From the NCBI RefSeq assembly GCF_014859695.1, contig NZ_JACUTS010000001.1, positions 1 to 64,000 on the forward strand: 64,000 nucleotides of DNA, given 5' to 3'. A program made the position numbers and the translations under genes. The DNA is from Sulfurimonas sp. Lineage in GTDB: Bacteria > Campylobacterota > Campylobacteria > Campylobacterales > Sulfurimonadaceae. Numbering within the stretch: position 1 is the stretch's first letter; every line of letters begins with the position of its first letter. Below, in pieces: positions 1-11,733 of the stretch. The notes below the pieces were generated by a model. The model was not told where the DNA came from. It saw only the letters and a program-made list of their open reading frames with translations, and did not search any database.

Positions 1-621
1 AAAGATTTTTGGAGAAGATGGCACATCACGCTTAGTAGATTTCTAAGAGATTATGTTTACATTCCTCTTGGCGGAAACAGACATGGAGAGTATAGAACGC
101 ATGTAAACCTAATGGCAACATTCATTCTCGGTGGAATTTGGCACGGAGCAGGATGGACATTTGTCTTTTGGGGATTTTTACATGGATTGGCTTTAGTATT
201 TCACAGAGTTTGGAGCAAATTTAATTTCCACATACCAAGAGTACTGGCATGGTTTATCACTTTTAACTTTATCAATATCACATGGGTCTTTTTTAGAGCT
301 AAAGAGTGGGAGGATGCAGTGAAGGTTTTAGGTGGGATGGTTGGACTTGGCGGATTTACACTCCATCCAATTTTTGAAAGATTTGCGTTTTTACATCAAT
401 TTAACATCAAATTTCAACCTTATGATACGATAACTTTACCTTTGGCAGAAACACTCTGGTTTCCGTTTGCCTTTATCATTATTTTATTTTTTAAAAACTC
501 AATGCAAAAAATAAAATCTTTCACTCCAAATAAAAAAGTAGCGATTTTTACTGCGTTTTTGCTCTCATTTGGCATCTTATCACTTACAAAAATAAGTGAA
601 TTTTTATATTTTAATTTTTAA
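1..621 (+). CDS. MBOAT family O-acyltransferase (AlgI-like), C-terminal part, truncated by window start
   Basis: Frame 1 is open from base 1 (KDFWRRWHITLSRFLRDYVYIPLGGNR...GGIWHGAGWTFVFWG), characteristic MBOAT/AlgI motifs; multiple TM segments. Confidence 0.9.
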   Translation, partial: KDFWRRWHITLSRFLRDYVYIPLGGNRHGEYRTHVNLMATFILGGIWHGAGWTFVFWGFLHGLALVFHRVWSKFNFHIPRVLAWFITFNFINITWVFFRAKEWEDAVKVLGGMVGLGGFTLHPIFERFAFLHQFNIKFQPYDTITLPLAETLWFPFAFIIILFFKNSMQKIKSFTPNKKVAIFTAFLLSFGILSLTKISEFLYFNF

Positions 622-629
622 GGTTTTTA

Positions 630-1688
630 ATGAGTAGTAAAAAATTTATAGCTTTTGTTGGACTGTTTGCGTTTTTGATTGTTGGATTTGTTGGCGGTGT
701 GAATTATGTGGTTGACCCATTTAACATTTTTCATACAAAGTTTTTAAAAGAACAATTTCAAAGGAATGAAAGATTTATGAAAATAGAATACCTAGAAGAA
801 AATCATTCTAAATTTAATTCATACATGTTTGGTTCATCAAGAATTGGCACAACTCCACCAAGTGTAATTGATAGGTATGTAAAGGATGCAAAATTTTATA
901 ACTTTACAATTTCAAGCGCTAATTTATATGATTATTTAATGCATTTAAAATATTTTATAAAAAGAGGTTATCCTTTGCATAATTTATATATTCAAATAGA
1001 TATTGATAATATGAATAACTTTGGAAGAATTGATACAGATTATTTAAGAAAATTTCATCCTTTTGTAAAAAATGAAAAACTATATAATTTTTATATTGCT
1101 TATTTAACTGGCTTTTTTCCTTTTAATATTAAAGGTAAAGTGCAAGTTAATATCAAACAAGACGATCTAGTTGGCTATTTTATTGAAACAGGCATATGGA
1201 CGAGACCAAAGAAAGAAGAAAACATAAAAATAAATCCTCTAAATTTTATAAAAAATGAGCCATCCTTCAACACAAAGAATTTACGAAACGTTAAGAACAC
1301 TCAAAGCAAAAATAATTTAGAAGCTTTGAAAGAAATTGCTAGTCTCTCTAAAAAGCATGGTGTAAACTTAATTATTTTTACTACACCACATAATAAAAAT
1401 ATGATGGATACATTTATTATTGATGACTATTTAGAATTTTTAAAAACAATTTCAAGGGTTGGTGAATTCTATGATTTTTCAGGATATAACTCAATTACAA
1501 TAAATAATATGAACTATTATGAAAGTAGCCATTATAGGGAAAATGTTGGTAGACTAATCGCTGCTAAAATTTTCAACGACCAAACAGTTGATGTTCCAAA
1601 AGATTTCGGAGTCCTCGTCACCAAAGAGAACATCGAGGAGCATCTTCAAAACCTAAAAGAGCAAATCAAAGCTTACGACTTAAATTAA
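630..1688 (+). CDS. Membrane-anchored SGNH/AlgJ-like hypothetical protein partnered with the MBOAT gene
   Basis: N-terminal TM segment, GSSR motif and late SSHYRENVGRLI motif; 8 bp after MBOAT gene. Confidence 0.55.
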   Translation: MSSKKFIAFVGLFAFLIVGFVGGVNYVVDPFNIFHTKFLKEQFQRNERFMKIEYLEENHSKFNSYMFGSSRIGTTPPSVIDRYVKDAKFYNFTISSANLYDYLMHLKYFIKRGYPLHNLYIQIDIDNMNNFGRIDTDYLRKFHPFVKNEKLYNFYIAYLTGFFPFNIKGKVQVNIKQDDLVGYFIETGIWTRPKKEENIKINPLNFIKNEPSFNTKNLRNVKNTQSKNNLEALKEIASLSKKHGVNLIIFTTPHNKNMMDTFIIDDYLEFLKTISRVGEFYDFSGYNSITINNMNYYESSHYRENVGRLIAAKIFNDQTVDVPKDFGVLVTKENIEEHLQNLKEQIKAYDLN

Positions 1689-1785
1689 CCCTTTCCTCAT
1701 TCCCAACTTGTAGCTGGGAATGCATGCATGAAACTTGTAGCTGAAATATGCATTCCTACGCTGGAACGATAGGAACGAGAGCTTC

Positions 1786-3036
1786 CTAGCCCTTAATCCC
1801 GTCTGCTCTTGGAGCCGTCAAAAAACCAAAAAAGACCTTAGCGTAAAGCATAAAAGGTACACTCCATAAGATAGCCGAGTAGAGATAGAGTTCGCTTGAA
1901 TACTCTGGATAGAAGGCTATCGCACTTCTCATAAGCGTTGCAACAACTATTAGTCCGACCATAAGATGCGTGTAGATGTTTGAGGTCAGATGGCGTCCTG
2001 TGTGAATCCAGCCGATGATTATCATGACCATAAGATAGGCAAGACCGTAGCCGCCGCTTGTTATGAAGTGTCTGAAATGAGTGATATTTTCAACTTCATT
2101 TGCAAGGATGCTATAGCCCATCATGGCGTAACCGAGCCCCAAAAGTACATATATAAGACTTAGATAGATAACGTAGGGTTGATTGAGAATAAACTTATCT
2201 TTTAGTTTATAGTCAGACGTTATGGCAAGAATCGCTGCACCGGCTGAGAGTCCAAGCCAGCCGAGTGCTGAGTTCTCAGGGTATAAAAACTCCACTACGC
2301 TAAAGAGTCCGATTGTAAATAGCGCCAAGTTGGTAAGAGGCGGGCGTGATACATAGACATCGTCTATGCCTTTGTCTTCCATAAGCTCATTTACCGCTTC
2401 CATATTGACGCGTCTAAGTGCTAGAAGTATCAAAATGACATGTGCGCCGAGTGCTAGTTTTAAGATATCCATCGGGTCTGTTTGCGCAAGTCCCGCCATG
2501 GAAGCAAAAAACCATGTTTCAAGGATGAAAATAGCTACCATTGTATAGCCTAAAGAGGCATGTCTTTGGAGTTTATCAAGCACGGCAGCTCTTGCAAACC
2601 AGATAAGGTAGCCAAGCATCGCAAGGTTAAAAAATGCAGCGATATATACGCCCGTAATATCAATAAACCAAAAACTAACTCTTCCTAAAATCCATAAAAT
2701 GACGACGTTTCTTAGTTTTTTACCCACAAGCGGCACAAATCCGGGAAAGAGTTCGGGAAGTCCGGTCGATAAAAATGCCAAAATCCCCGCCGTAAGTATG
2801 CCAAAAAGCATTTCATAGACATGCCAGATAAGGATATTGTCCATAAACGGGATGTTTAAAACTCCGCTCCAAACAAATCCCCATAAAATCATCGAGATTA
2901 CTAAGTAGGGTGCGAGAAGCAAAAAGATAGGTCTAAATCCGTATGCCAAATATGGAGGAACACCTTTTTCATCGGGGTAGTAAAGATAGTGGTTCGTTGC
3001 ATGTAAAACTTGCGGTTTCTCTTCTTCGTGCTTCAT
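1786..3036 (-). CDS. nnrS: NnrS family protein (polytopic heme/NO-associated membrane protein)
   Basis: AYGFRPIFLLLAPY..., IWHVYEMLFGILTAGILAFLSTGLPE..., HFITSGGYG, GRHLTSN: NnrS family motifs, ~12 TM. Confidence 0.85.
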   Translation of the reverse strand: MKHEEEKPQVLHATNHYLYYPDEKGVPPYLAYGFRPIFLLLAPYLVISMILWGFVWSGVLNIPFMDNILIWHVYEMLFGILTAGILAFLSTGLPELFPGFVPLVGKKLRNVVILWILGRVSFWFIDITGVYIAAFFNLAMLGYLIWFARAAVLDKLQRHASLGYTMVAIFILETWFFASMAGLAQTDPMDILKLALGAHVILILLALRRVNMEAVNELMEDKGIDDVYVSRPPLTNLALFTIGLFSVVEFLYPENSALGWLGLSAGAAILAITSDYKLKDKFILNQPYVIYLSLIYVLLGLGYAMMGYSILANEVENITHFRHFITSGGYGLAYLMVMIIIGWIHTGRHLTSNIYTHLMVGLIVVATLMRSAIAFYPEYSSELYLYSAILWSVPFMLYAKVFFGFLTAPRADGIKG

Positions 3037-3773
3037 TATTTTAGTTCCAATTCAAACGTACTTATAATCTCTTCGTCTTGTAGTATCTCCACGCTTTTAG
3101 AGAAAACATACCTATCTTCTCTTTGGTTTTGGATAAGGTCAAACCTGAATTTTTTTACAATATGCCCCAGATCGGCTTTTAGAAGCAGCATCTCATCGCT
3201 TAGGCGAATCGCCTCCATAAGGTCATGCGTGATGAAAAGTATGCTTATCTCTTTTTTGCTTATCATATCAATGAGCACGCTCTGAAGCTCTTTTTTAAGC
3301 CCTATGTCAAGTGCGGAAAATGGCTCATCCAAAAAAAGCAGGGAGGGTTTGAGAACAAGCGCTCTTGCAAAACTAACTCTCTGCTTCATTCCACCGCTTA
3401 AATCTTTTGGAAATTTCTCAAAATCATCCTCTTCAAGCCCGAAACGAAGCGCTATCTCTTGCGATTTTTTTATTGCGCTCTCTCTCTTTTCGCCCTTTGC
3501 CAAGAGTCCTAGAGAGATGTTATCTATAACGTTTTTCCATGGAAGAAGTCTTGCCTCCTGAAAAGCAAATGCGCTACTCTCAAAGGTGTTTGTAACGCTT
3601 CCTTCCTGAACATCAAGGAGGTCGGCGCAGAGATGCAGAAGTGTTGTTTTACCGCCGCCGCTTGGACCTACTATGGAGAGAACTTCCCCTTTGTCGAGCG
3701 TAAAGTTTATATCTTTTAAAATCTCTGTAAAACCGAAGTGATGGTTTAGTTTTTTAACCTCTAATCTCTCCAT
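3036..3773 (-). CDS. NitT/TauT-type ABC transporter ATP-binding protein
   Basis: Walker A GPSGGGKTT, LSGGMKQR signature, Walker B LLFLDEPFSALD. Confidence 0.9.
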   Translation of the reverse strand: MERLEVKKLNHHFGFTEILKDINFTLDKGEVLSIVGPSGGGKTTLLHLCADLLDVQEGSVTNTFESSAFAFQEARLLPWKNVIDNISLGLLAKGEKRESAIKKSQEIALRFGLEEDDFEKFPKDLSGGMKQRVSFARALVLKPSLLFLDEPFSALDIGLKKELQSVLIDMISKKEISILFITHDLMEAIRLSDEMLLLKADLGHIVKKFRFDLIQNQREDRYVFSKSVEILQDEEIISTFELELK

Positions 3774-4543
3774 AACTCGACCTCTCTCTTAATTGGCTCT
3801 AATATTATGTACTCAATAAACATGAGCGAAGCTATCATGATGACAACGATTGAGAGAGCCGTAGGAGTATCTAGCTGACTTCTTGCAACAGCCAAAGATG
3901 CGCCGATACCGTTGCTTGTCGCCAAAAGTTCCGCCATGATTACTATCTTCCATGCCATGCCCAGACCGCTGACCCACGCAGGAAAAACGTAGGAGAAGAT
4001 ATGCGGAAAGTAGACATCAAAAAAGCGCATGTGCCATGGAAAGTTGAAACTCTCCGCCATCTCTTTTAGTTCACCATCAAGCGTACGAGTTCCTTGAAGC
4101 GCTCCGACAAAGATGATAGGAAACGAGGCGACAATAACCGTAAAAATTACGGTTTCATCACCCATACCGAACCAAATCATCGCCAAAACTATCCATGCAA
4201 TCGGTGGCATACCCACTAAAATGGTAACAATAGGGCGGCTCATCATGGAAGCTGTTGCGAAAAATCCAGCCAAAAGCCCAAGAGCAGTTCCCAAAATAAG
4301 CGAGAAGCCAAAACCCATAGAAGCGCGGTAAAGCGTCGTCTCTATCTCTGCTATAACTGCATCGTCATGAAGCATCAAGCCCAGTGTTTTGAAGGTCTCA
4401 AGCGGAGAGGGAAGAACCAAATCGCCGTAAACCTGATTGCCTACATCCCAGAGCGCTACAAAAAGAAGTATGGAAGCAACTGCTCCCCATCCGCTCCACA
4501 AATATGCCGGAAAATCTTTGAGAATTTTTAAAGCAAATTTCAT
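3761..4543 (-). CDS. NitT/TauT-type ABC transporter permease
   Basis: SsuC/TauC-like permease, EAA region (AWVSGLGMAWKIVIMAELLA). Confidence 0.88.
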   Translation of the reverse strand: MKFALKILKDFPAYLWSGWGAVASILLFVALWDVGNQVYGDLVLPSPLETFKTLGLMLHDDAVIAEIETTLYRASMGFGFSLILGTALGLLAGFFATASMMSRPIVTILVGMPPIAWIVLAMIWFGMGDETVIFTVIVASFPIIFVGALQGTRTLDGELKEMAESFNFPWHMRFFDVYFPHIFSYVFPAWVSGLGMAWKIVIMAELLATSNGIGASLAVARSQLDTPTALSIVVIMIASLMFIEYIILEPIKREVELWRD

Positions 4544-4546
4544 ATA

Positions 4547-5530
4547 TTAAAGTCCATAGTAAAAACTATCATCGGGGAGTCTGCCGCCGATGCTTTTAGG
4601 ATCTTCATCTTTTAGGATGTTGAAGAAAAATTCCAAATCTTTTTTTGCTTCTACTGCACTTACGTTTTTAAATCTTATTTGCGAGATTGAATCGCTCACG
4701 CCCTCTTCACTTAACATCTCAATGTTTTTTGCAACCAGTTTGCCCGCTTCTTTTGGATTTGCTTTATACCACTCTAACGATTTTGCATACTCTTCTTGAA
4801 ATCTTTTTATGAGATGTTCATCTTTGACATGCCCCATAACTGCAATACCCGCTTCGGGAAGATCGCCGTTTGTGTTAAAAACCTTACCCCACTCCTCCTG
4901 AAGATCTACGCTTCTGTATAAATCAGGTGCGACTATGCTGATAGGAAAAGATTTTGTTTTTCTAAGTGCCATAGAGATTGCGGGTTCAGCTAAAAGCGAG
5001 TGGTCTATTCTTCTCATGATAAGCATCTGCATAGCATCTATCGGACTTGCCACATAGACGAGTTCAAAATCTTTTTGCGGGTCCAGCCCCTCTTTTTTGA
5101 GCAGCTGTTTAAAGACGATATCGGGCATATCTGCGCGAAAGGGAACAGCTATCTTTTTGCCTTTAAAGTCTTTAAGGGTTTTTAGTGAATTATCACGGCT
5201 TATCATCCCTAAAATCCCCCAAACGGAGACATTGAGAAGTTTTATATCTACGCCTTTGTTGTTCAAAATCGCCGCGGTGTTTGTCGGAACAGCCACAAAA
5301 TCTACATTGCCTCTAATTGTCATAGCTCGAAGCTCATCGGGATTTTTCCAGAGTTTAAACTCTATTTTATCCGCTACGTCGCTTAGAGCATTTGTCTCAA
5401 TCATATGTAAAATAGGATGCGAGACGGATGCAAAAGGACCCGATACGACAATCTTTTGTAGTTTTTCAGCACCGAAAAGAGCGGTTGATGCAAGTGTCAG
5501 TGATAAAAAAGCAGTGATAAGACGTTTCAT
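4547..5530 (-). CDS. NMT1/SsuA-like ABC transporter substrate-binding protein
   Basis: Signal peptide; NMT1-like fold pattern (VDFVAVPTNTAAILNNKGVDIKLL); operon with ATPase and permease. Confidence 0.85.
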   Translation of the reverse strand: MKRLITAFLSLTLASTALFGAEKLQKIVVSGPFASVSHPILHMIETNALSDVADKIEFKLWKNPDELRAMTIRGNVDFVAVPTNTAAILNNKGVDIKLLNVSVWGILGMISRDNSLKTLKDFKGKKIAVPFRADMPDIVFKQLLKKEGLDPQKDFELVYVASPIDAMQMLIMRRIDHSLLAEPAISMALRKTKSFPISIVAPDLYRSVDLQEEWGKVFNTNGDLPEAGIAVMGHVKDEHLIKRFQEEYAKSLEWYKANPKEAGKLVAKNIEMLSEEGVSDSISQIRFKNVSAVEAKKDLEFFFNILKDEDPKSIGGRLPDDSFYYGL

Positions 5531-5558
5531 TTTTTAGCCTTTATAATTAATTTTTTGT

Positions 5559-5600
5559 ATCATAGCAATAATGATATTTATTATCATTGATTAAAATCAA
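5559..5600 (-). promoter_or_regulatory. Crp/Fnr-type promoter: TTGATTTTAATCAA (5600..5587), 22 nt, TATGAT -10 (5564..5559)
   Basis: Perfect match to TTGATN4ATCAA; palindrome centre ~63 bp from the start codon at 5530. Confidence 0.6.
5570..5588. promoter_or_regulatory. Fur-box-like palindrome AATGATATTTATTATCATT
   Basis: 19-bp 9-1-9 inverted repeat resembling GATAATGATAATCATTATC. Confidence 0.4.
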
Positions 5601-5602
5601 TT

Positions 5603-6550
5603 TCAAAAGAGATAGCCGACTCTAAAGATAAATTTCTCTTTCTCAAGCGGCTGATACTCTTTTAAATCATAATGCGCCAAAAACGAGACTCCAAAACCAA
5701 AATGAATCTTCGGTTTACCAAAAGGCAAAAACTCGATTTGCGGCGTTATATAACCCGCACTTCCGCTAAATGCTTTAAATGGAAGCATGGCGCGAAGCTG
5801 TGCGTTTGTGTCATCTCCCATATTCGTTTTTGTATTATACTTAATGTTATACTCAATACCAATATTTAGTTTGTTTGTGACTGCTTTTGTCGTTGAGAGG
5901 TTCAGAGCAATCTCATCACCGAAATCGTAGTCGTTGTGCGCTTTTGGTCTGTACGTGTACATAGCGTGCGCATCCGCTTCCCAGCTCTCGCTTATCATCT
6001 TTGTCGCTCCAAGCCCGAGCATATACTCAAACTCTCCAGTTCCCATCTGTGTCGGCATTGGAGTATTTACGCCGTTTGCAACTGCCGGAGCAGTCTTAAA
6101 TGAGCCGTTTGTTGCACCTGTCGGGAGTTTTATGCCTGCATCAAGAGAGAGCTGATAGTTCGCATCACTCATGGGCACCAAAATATGTCTTGCCGCCAAA
6201 ACGATGTCACCCAAGCCTTTGTTATCTATGGCGACATCGTTTAAGCCGAGTCTTGCTGTTGCCTCGATATTTTTGTAAGGGATGATTGCGCTTACGGTCG
6301 TTTTGTTTGAGAGACCGTAGCTTAAAGCAACCATGGTTATGTTTGCCGTTGCATCAAGATTCTCTCTGTTTTGCACCTCGCTTGAGCCGTCAAACATGCT
6401 GTTTCTCTCAAAATTAATGTGCGTAATCCCCATCTTTAGCTTGCCTTCGGGTAGAACCAAAGCACCGCCTTTAGAGTTAATCGCAGGCATAACATCCGCA
6501 CTTAAAAGCATAGGAGCTATTAAAAGCGATTTTATAAATAGATTTTTCAT
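5603..6550 (-). CDS. Outer-membrane beta-barrel protein (phenol-degradation MetA-like/transporter family)
   Basis: Signal peptide, amphipathic beta pattern, C-terminal ...FRVGYLF aromatic end. Confidence 0.65.
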   Translation of the reverse strand: MKNLFIKSLLIAPMLLSADVMPAINSKGGALVLPEGKLKMGITHINFERNSMFDGSSEVQNRENLDATANITMVALSYGLSNKTTVSAIIPYKNIEATARLGLNDVAIDNKGLGDIVLAARHILVPMSDANYQLSLDAGIKLPTGATNGSFKTAPAVANGVNTPMPTQMGTGEFEYMLGLGATKMISESWEADAHAMYTYRPKAHNDYDFGDEIALNLSTTKAVTNKLNIGIEYNIKYNTKTNMGDDTNAQLRAMLPFKAFSGSAGYITPQIEFLPFGKPKIHFGFGVSFLAHYDLKEYQPLEKEKFIFRVGYLF

Positions 6551-6568
6551 TGTTTGTTTTCCTTTTTA

Positions 6569-6646
6569 TATAATGATATTCATTCTCAACTATAACTTTA
6601 CAACAATATTTCTTAATTAAATATAAATATTGATAACTATTATCAA
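6569..6646. promoter_or_regulatory. Two Fur-box-like sites between the OMP gene and ligA
   Basis: TATAATGATATTCATTCTCAA (6569-6589) and perfect palindrome TTGATAA-CTA-TTATCAA (6630-6646). Confidence 0.4.
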
Positions 6647-6660
6647 GTTAATTATTTTAA

Positions 6661-9340
<2,680 letters not shown>

Positions 9341-9432
9341 ATTTTAGATAAAATATAACAAATTGCAATATTTTTTGAGTTGGCTTATCACAAAAGCTAT
9401 AATGTTTGAAATGATTATAAAAGGCAAAACTG

Positions 9433-10266
9433 ATGAAACCGCATGAATCTATCAAACTTTTTGAAGAGAAAAAAGTAAGAACTCTCTGGGATGATGAGCA
9501 AGAGAAATGGTACATCTCTGTCGTTGATGTCGTAGAGATACTTACGGAAAGTGTAAATCCTAGAAAATATTGGAGCGTTTTAAAAACACGACTAAAAGCT
9601 GAGGGAAGTGAGTTGGCTACAAATTGTAGTCAACTGAAAATGAAATCACCTGATGGGAAATATTATAAAACGGATGTAGCCGATACTGAGCAGCTTTTTA
9701 GGCTTATTCAGTCTATCCCCTCACCAAAAGCAGAGCCTTTTAAGCTTTGGCTGGCTCGTGTCGGAAGTGAGCGTATTGATGAGATGAGTGACCCTGAACT
9801 TACCATAGATAGAGCATTGAAACAGTATTTGGAACTCGGATATAGCCAAAACTGGATAAATCAAAGGCTAAAAAGCATCGAAATACGAAAAGAGCTGACA
9901 GATGAGTGGAATAGAGTAGGAGTGCGAGAGGGAACAGGGTTCGCGACACTTACGGATATTATCACAAAAACTTGGGCAGATAAAACAACAAAAGAGTACA
10001 AAGTCTTAAAAGGTCTCAAAAAAGAGAACCTGCGCGACAATATGACAAATACGGAGCTGATTTTGAATATGTTGGCAGAAGCATCTACTAAAGATATCTC
10101 AGAAGCGATAAACCCTAAAAGCTTTGAAGAGAGCAAAGATGTAGCCAAACAAGGCGGCAACGTGGCAAAAGTCGCACGAGCCGAACTTGAAGCTAAAACA
10201 GGTAAAAAGGTAGTGACAAGCAAAAACGCAAAAAATCTACTTGAAGATAATGAAAAAAAGAAATGA
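9433..10266 (+). CDS. BRO-N domain / DinD-like protein
   Basis: VRTLWDDEQEKWYISVVDVVEILTES...PRKYWSVLKTRLK BRO-N pattern plus DinD-like C-terminal region. Confidence 0.75.
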   Translation: MKPHESIKLFEEKKVRTLWDDEQEKWYISVVDVVEILTESVNPRKYWSVLKTRLKAEGSELATNCSQLKMKSPDGKYYKTDVADTEQLFRLIQSIPSPKAEPFKLWLARVGSERIDEMSDPELTIDRALKQYLELGYSQNWINQRLKSIEIRKELTDEWNRVGVREGTGFATLTDIITKTWADKTTKEYKVLKGLKKENLRDNMTNTELILNMLAEASTKDISEAINPKSFEESKDVAKQGGNVAKVARAELEAKTGKKVVTSKNAKNLLEDNEKKK

Positions 10267-10855
10267 TAAAGAAACAGGATGCAGCATGATGCCTTTTAAC
10301 AATCTAGGATTTGTCTTTAAACACTTCGGCTCCATTATATATTCCAAACCTATTTTAGAAGATCTATGTCTGTTTTTGCATGGCTTTACCGACAAAGAGA
10401 GCGTCTTGGATATCGGTGCCGGAACCGGAGTGATGAGCGAGTTCGCCTACAGATGCAACGAAAACTTGAAGTATGTGGCAGTTGACCCCGCAGAGGGGAT
10501 GCTCAAATACGCTCTGCCGTATCTGGAAACTCACATAGGAGCAGCAGAGGCGCTGCCGTTTGAAGATAACAGTTTTGATGCCGTATTTATGGGGGAGTCG
10601 CTGCATCACTTTGAAGATATAGACGCCGCGTTTAGCGAGGTAGTGTGTGTGCTCAAAGATGGCGGAAGACTTTTTATATACGATTTTGATTTAGGCACGT
10701 TTTTGGGAAAAAGCATATACATGATGGAAAAACTATTCGGAGAACCCGCCAATTTTTATGAGCCGAGTGCACTAAAAGAGATACTTGAGAGTTACGGTTT
10801 TAGCGTAACTGTAATGAAACACGGATGGCGGTATACTGTAAGTGCTTCGCTCTAG
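10241..10855 (+). CDS. Class I SAM-dependent methyltransferase
   Basis: VLDIGAGTGVMSEFA, LPFEDNSFDAVFMGESLHHFED. Confidence 0.85.
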   Translation: MKIMKKRNDKETGCSMMPFNNLGFVFKHFGSIIYSKPILEDLCLFLHGFTDKESVLDIGAGTGVMSEFAYRCNENLKYVAVDPAEGMLKYALPYLETHIGAAEALPFEDNSFDAVFMGESLHHFEDIDAAFSEVVCVLKDGGRLFIYDFDLGTFLGKSIYMMEKLFGEPANFYEPSALKEILESYGFSVTVMKHGWRYTVSASL

Positions 10856-10964
10856 CAACGTCAAGTTCTTTTCTTGTTTAAATGAACAATATCTAAATTA
10901 AATACAGAGAAGTAAGATAAAATTAGTGTATCATTAAAGAATTTCAATTTTAGGAGTAAAAAAT

Positions 10965-11315
10965 ATGAATCAAATAAAATATTATGTTATTACTTTTTTT
11001 ATTTTTGCTTTAATTAGCCCAGTTGCAGCACTAGATATAAAAATAGGGGACAAGTTTCATATTACGGGTTGTGAAAATGGAACATTAGTAGTGCCAGTTG
11101 TTAATATGTGGAATAAGCCAGGCAATGCTGCTAATGTTATTGGTAGATTGTCTGGTGAGGGTAGAGAAGACCGAGGTTTAAAATGTCAAGGCGCAAGAGT
11201 AAAACTTTTGGAAGTTAAAAATGTAAATGGTAGAATTTTTTTAAAAATTAAATCATTGGTTAATTTAAAAGAGGGCTGGATAACAGATAGTTTTGTTGGT
11301 AAAAAAATACAGTAA
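10965..11315 (+). CDS. Secreted hypothetical protein (SH3-like)
   Basis: Signal peptide; ORF with preceding RBS (taggagtaaaaaatATG). Confidence 0.5.
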   Translation: MNQIKYYVITFFIFALISPVAALDIKIGDKFHITGCENGTLVVPVVNMWNKPGNAANVIGRLSGEGREDRGLKCQGARVKLLEVKNVNGRIFLKIKSLVNLKEGWITDSFVGKKIQ

Positions 11316-11400
11316 AATAAAAATATAAGTGTTTGGCTATTCAATTTCTTTTTACTCTTTAGATGCAAGTGAGCTAACAAACAAACCACGGAGAGAATAA

Positions 11401-11673
11401 ATGAACAGTTTCACAGTAGATGTCGTCGGTATCGTAGGTGTGGCAATGGTTCTGGCAACATATTTTTTACTCCAAAGTGAAAAGATAGACGCCAAAGGTT
11501 TTTTATACTCGTTTCTTAACTTCTTAGGGGCGCTACTTATTGTCTATTCACTCTTGTATAACTGGAATCTTGCCTCTTTTATCATAGAGATTGTTTGGGT
11601 TTTGATAAGTCTTTACGGGCTTAAAAAGTGGTATAGAAATAAAAAGCAAAACGCTTTTAATGATAATATATAG
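11401..11673 (+). CDS. Small membrane protein, CBU_0592-like
   Basis: 3 TM; VDVVGIVGVAMVLATYFLLQSEKI...NFLGALLIVYSL. Confidence 0.65.
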   Translation: MNSFTVDVVGIVGVAMVLATYFLLQSEKIDAKGFLYSFLNFLGALLIVYSLLYNWNLASFIIEIVWVLISLYGLKKWYRNKKQNAFNDNI

Positions 11674-11733
11674 ACCATTTAGATAAAATTTCGCATAAAA
11701 AAAAGAAGCTATTTTAGTAAAGAGGAAAAAGAT

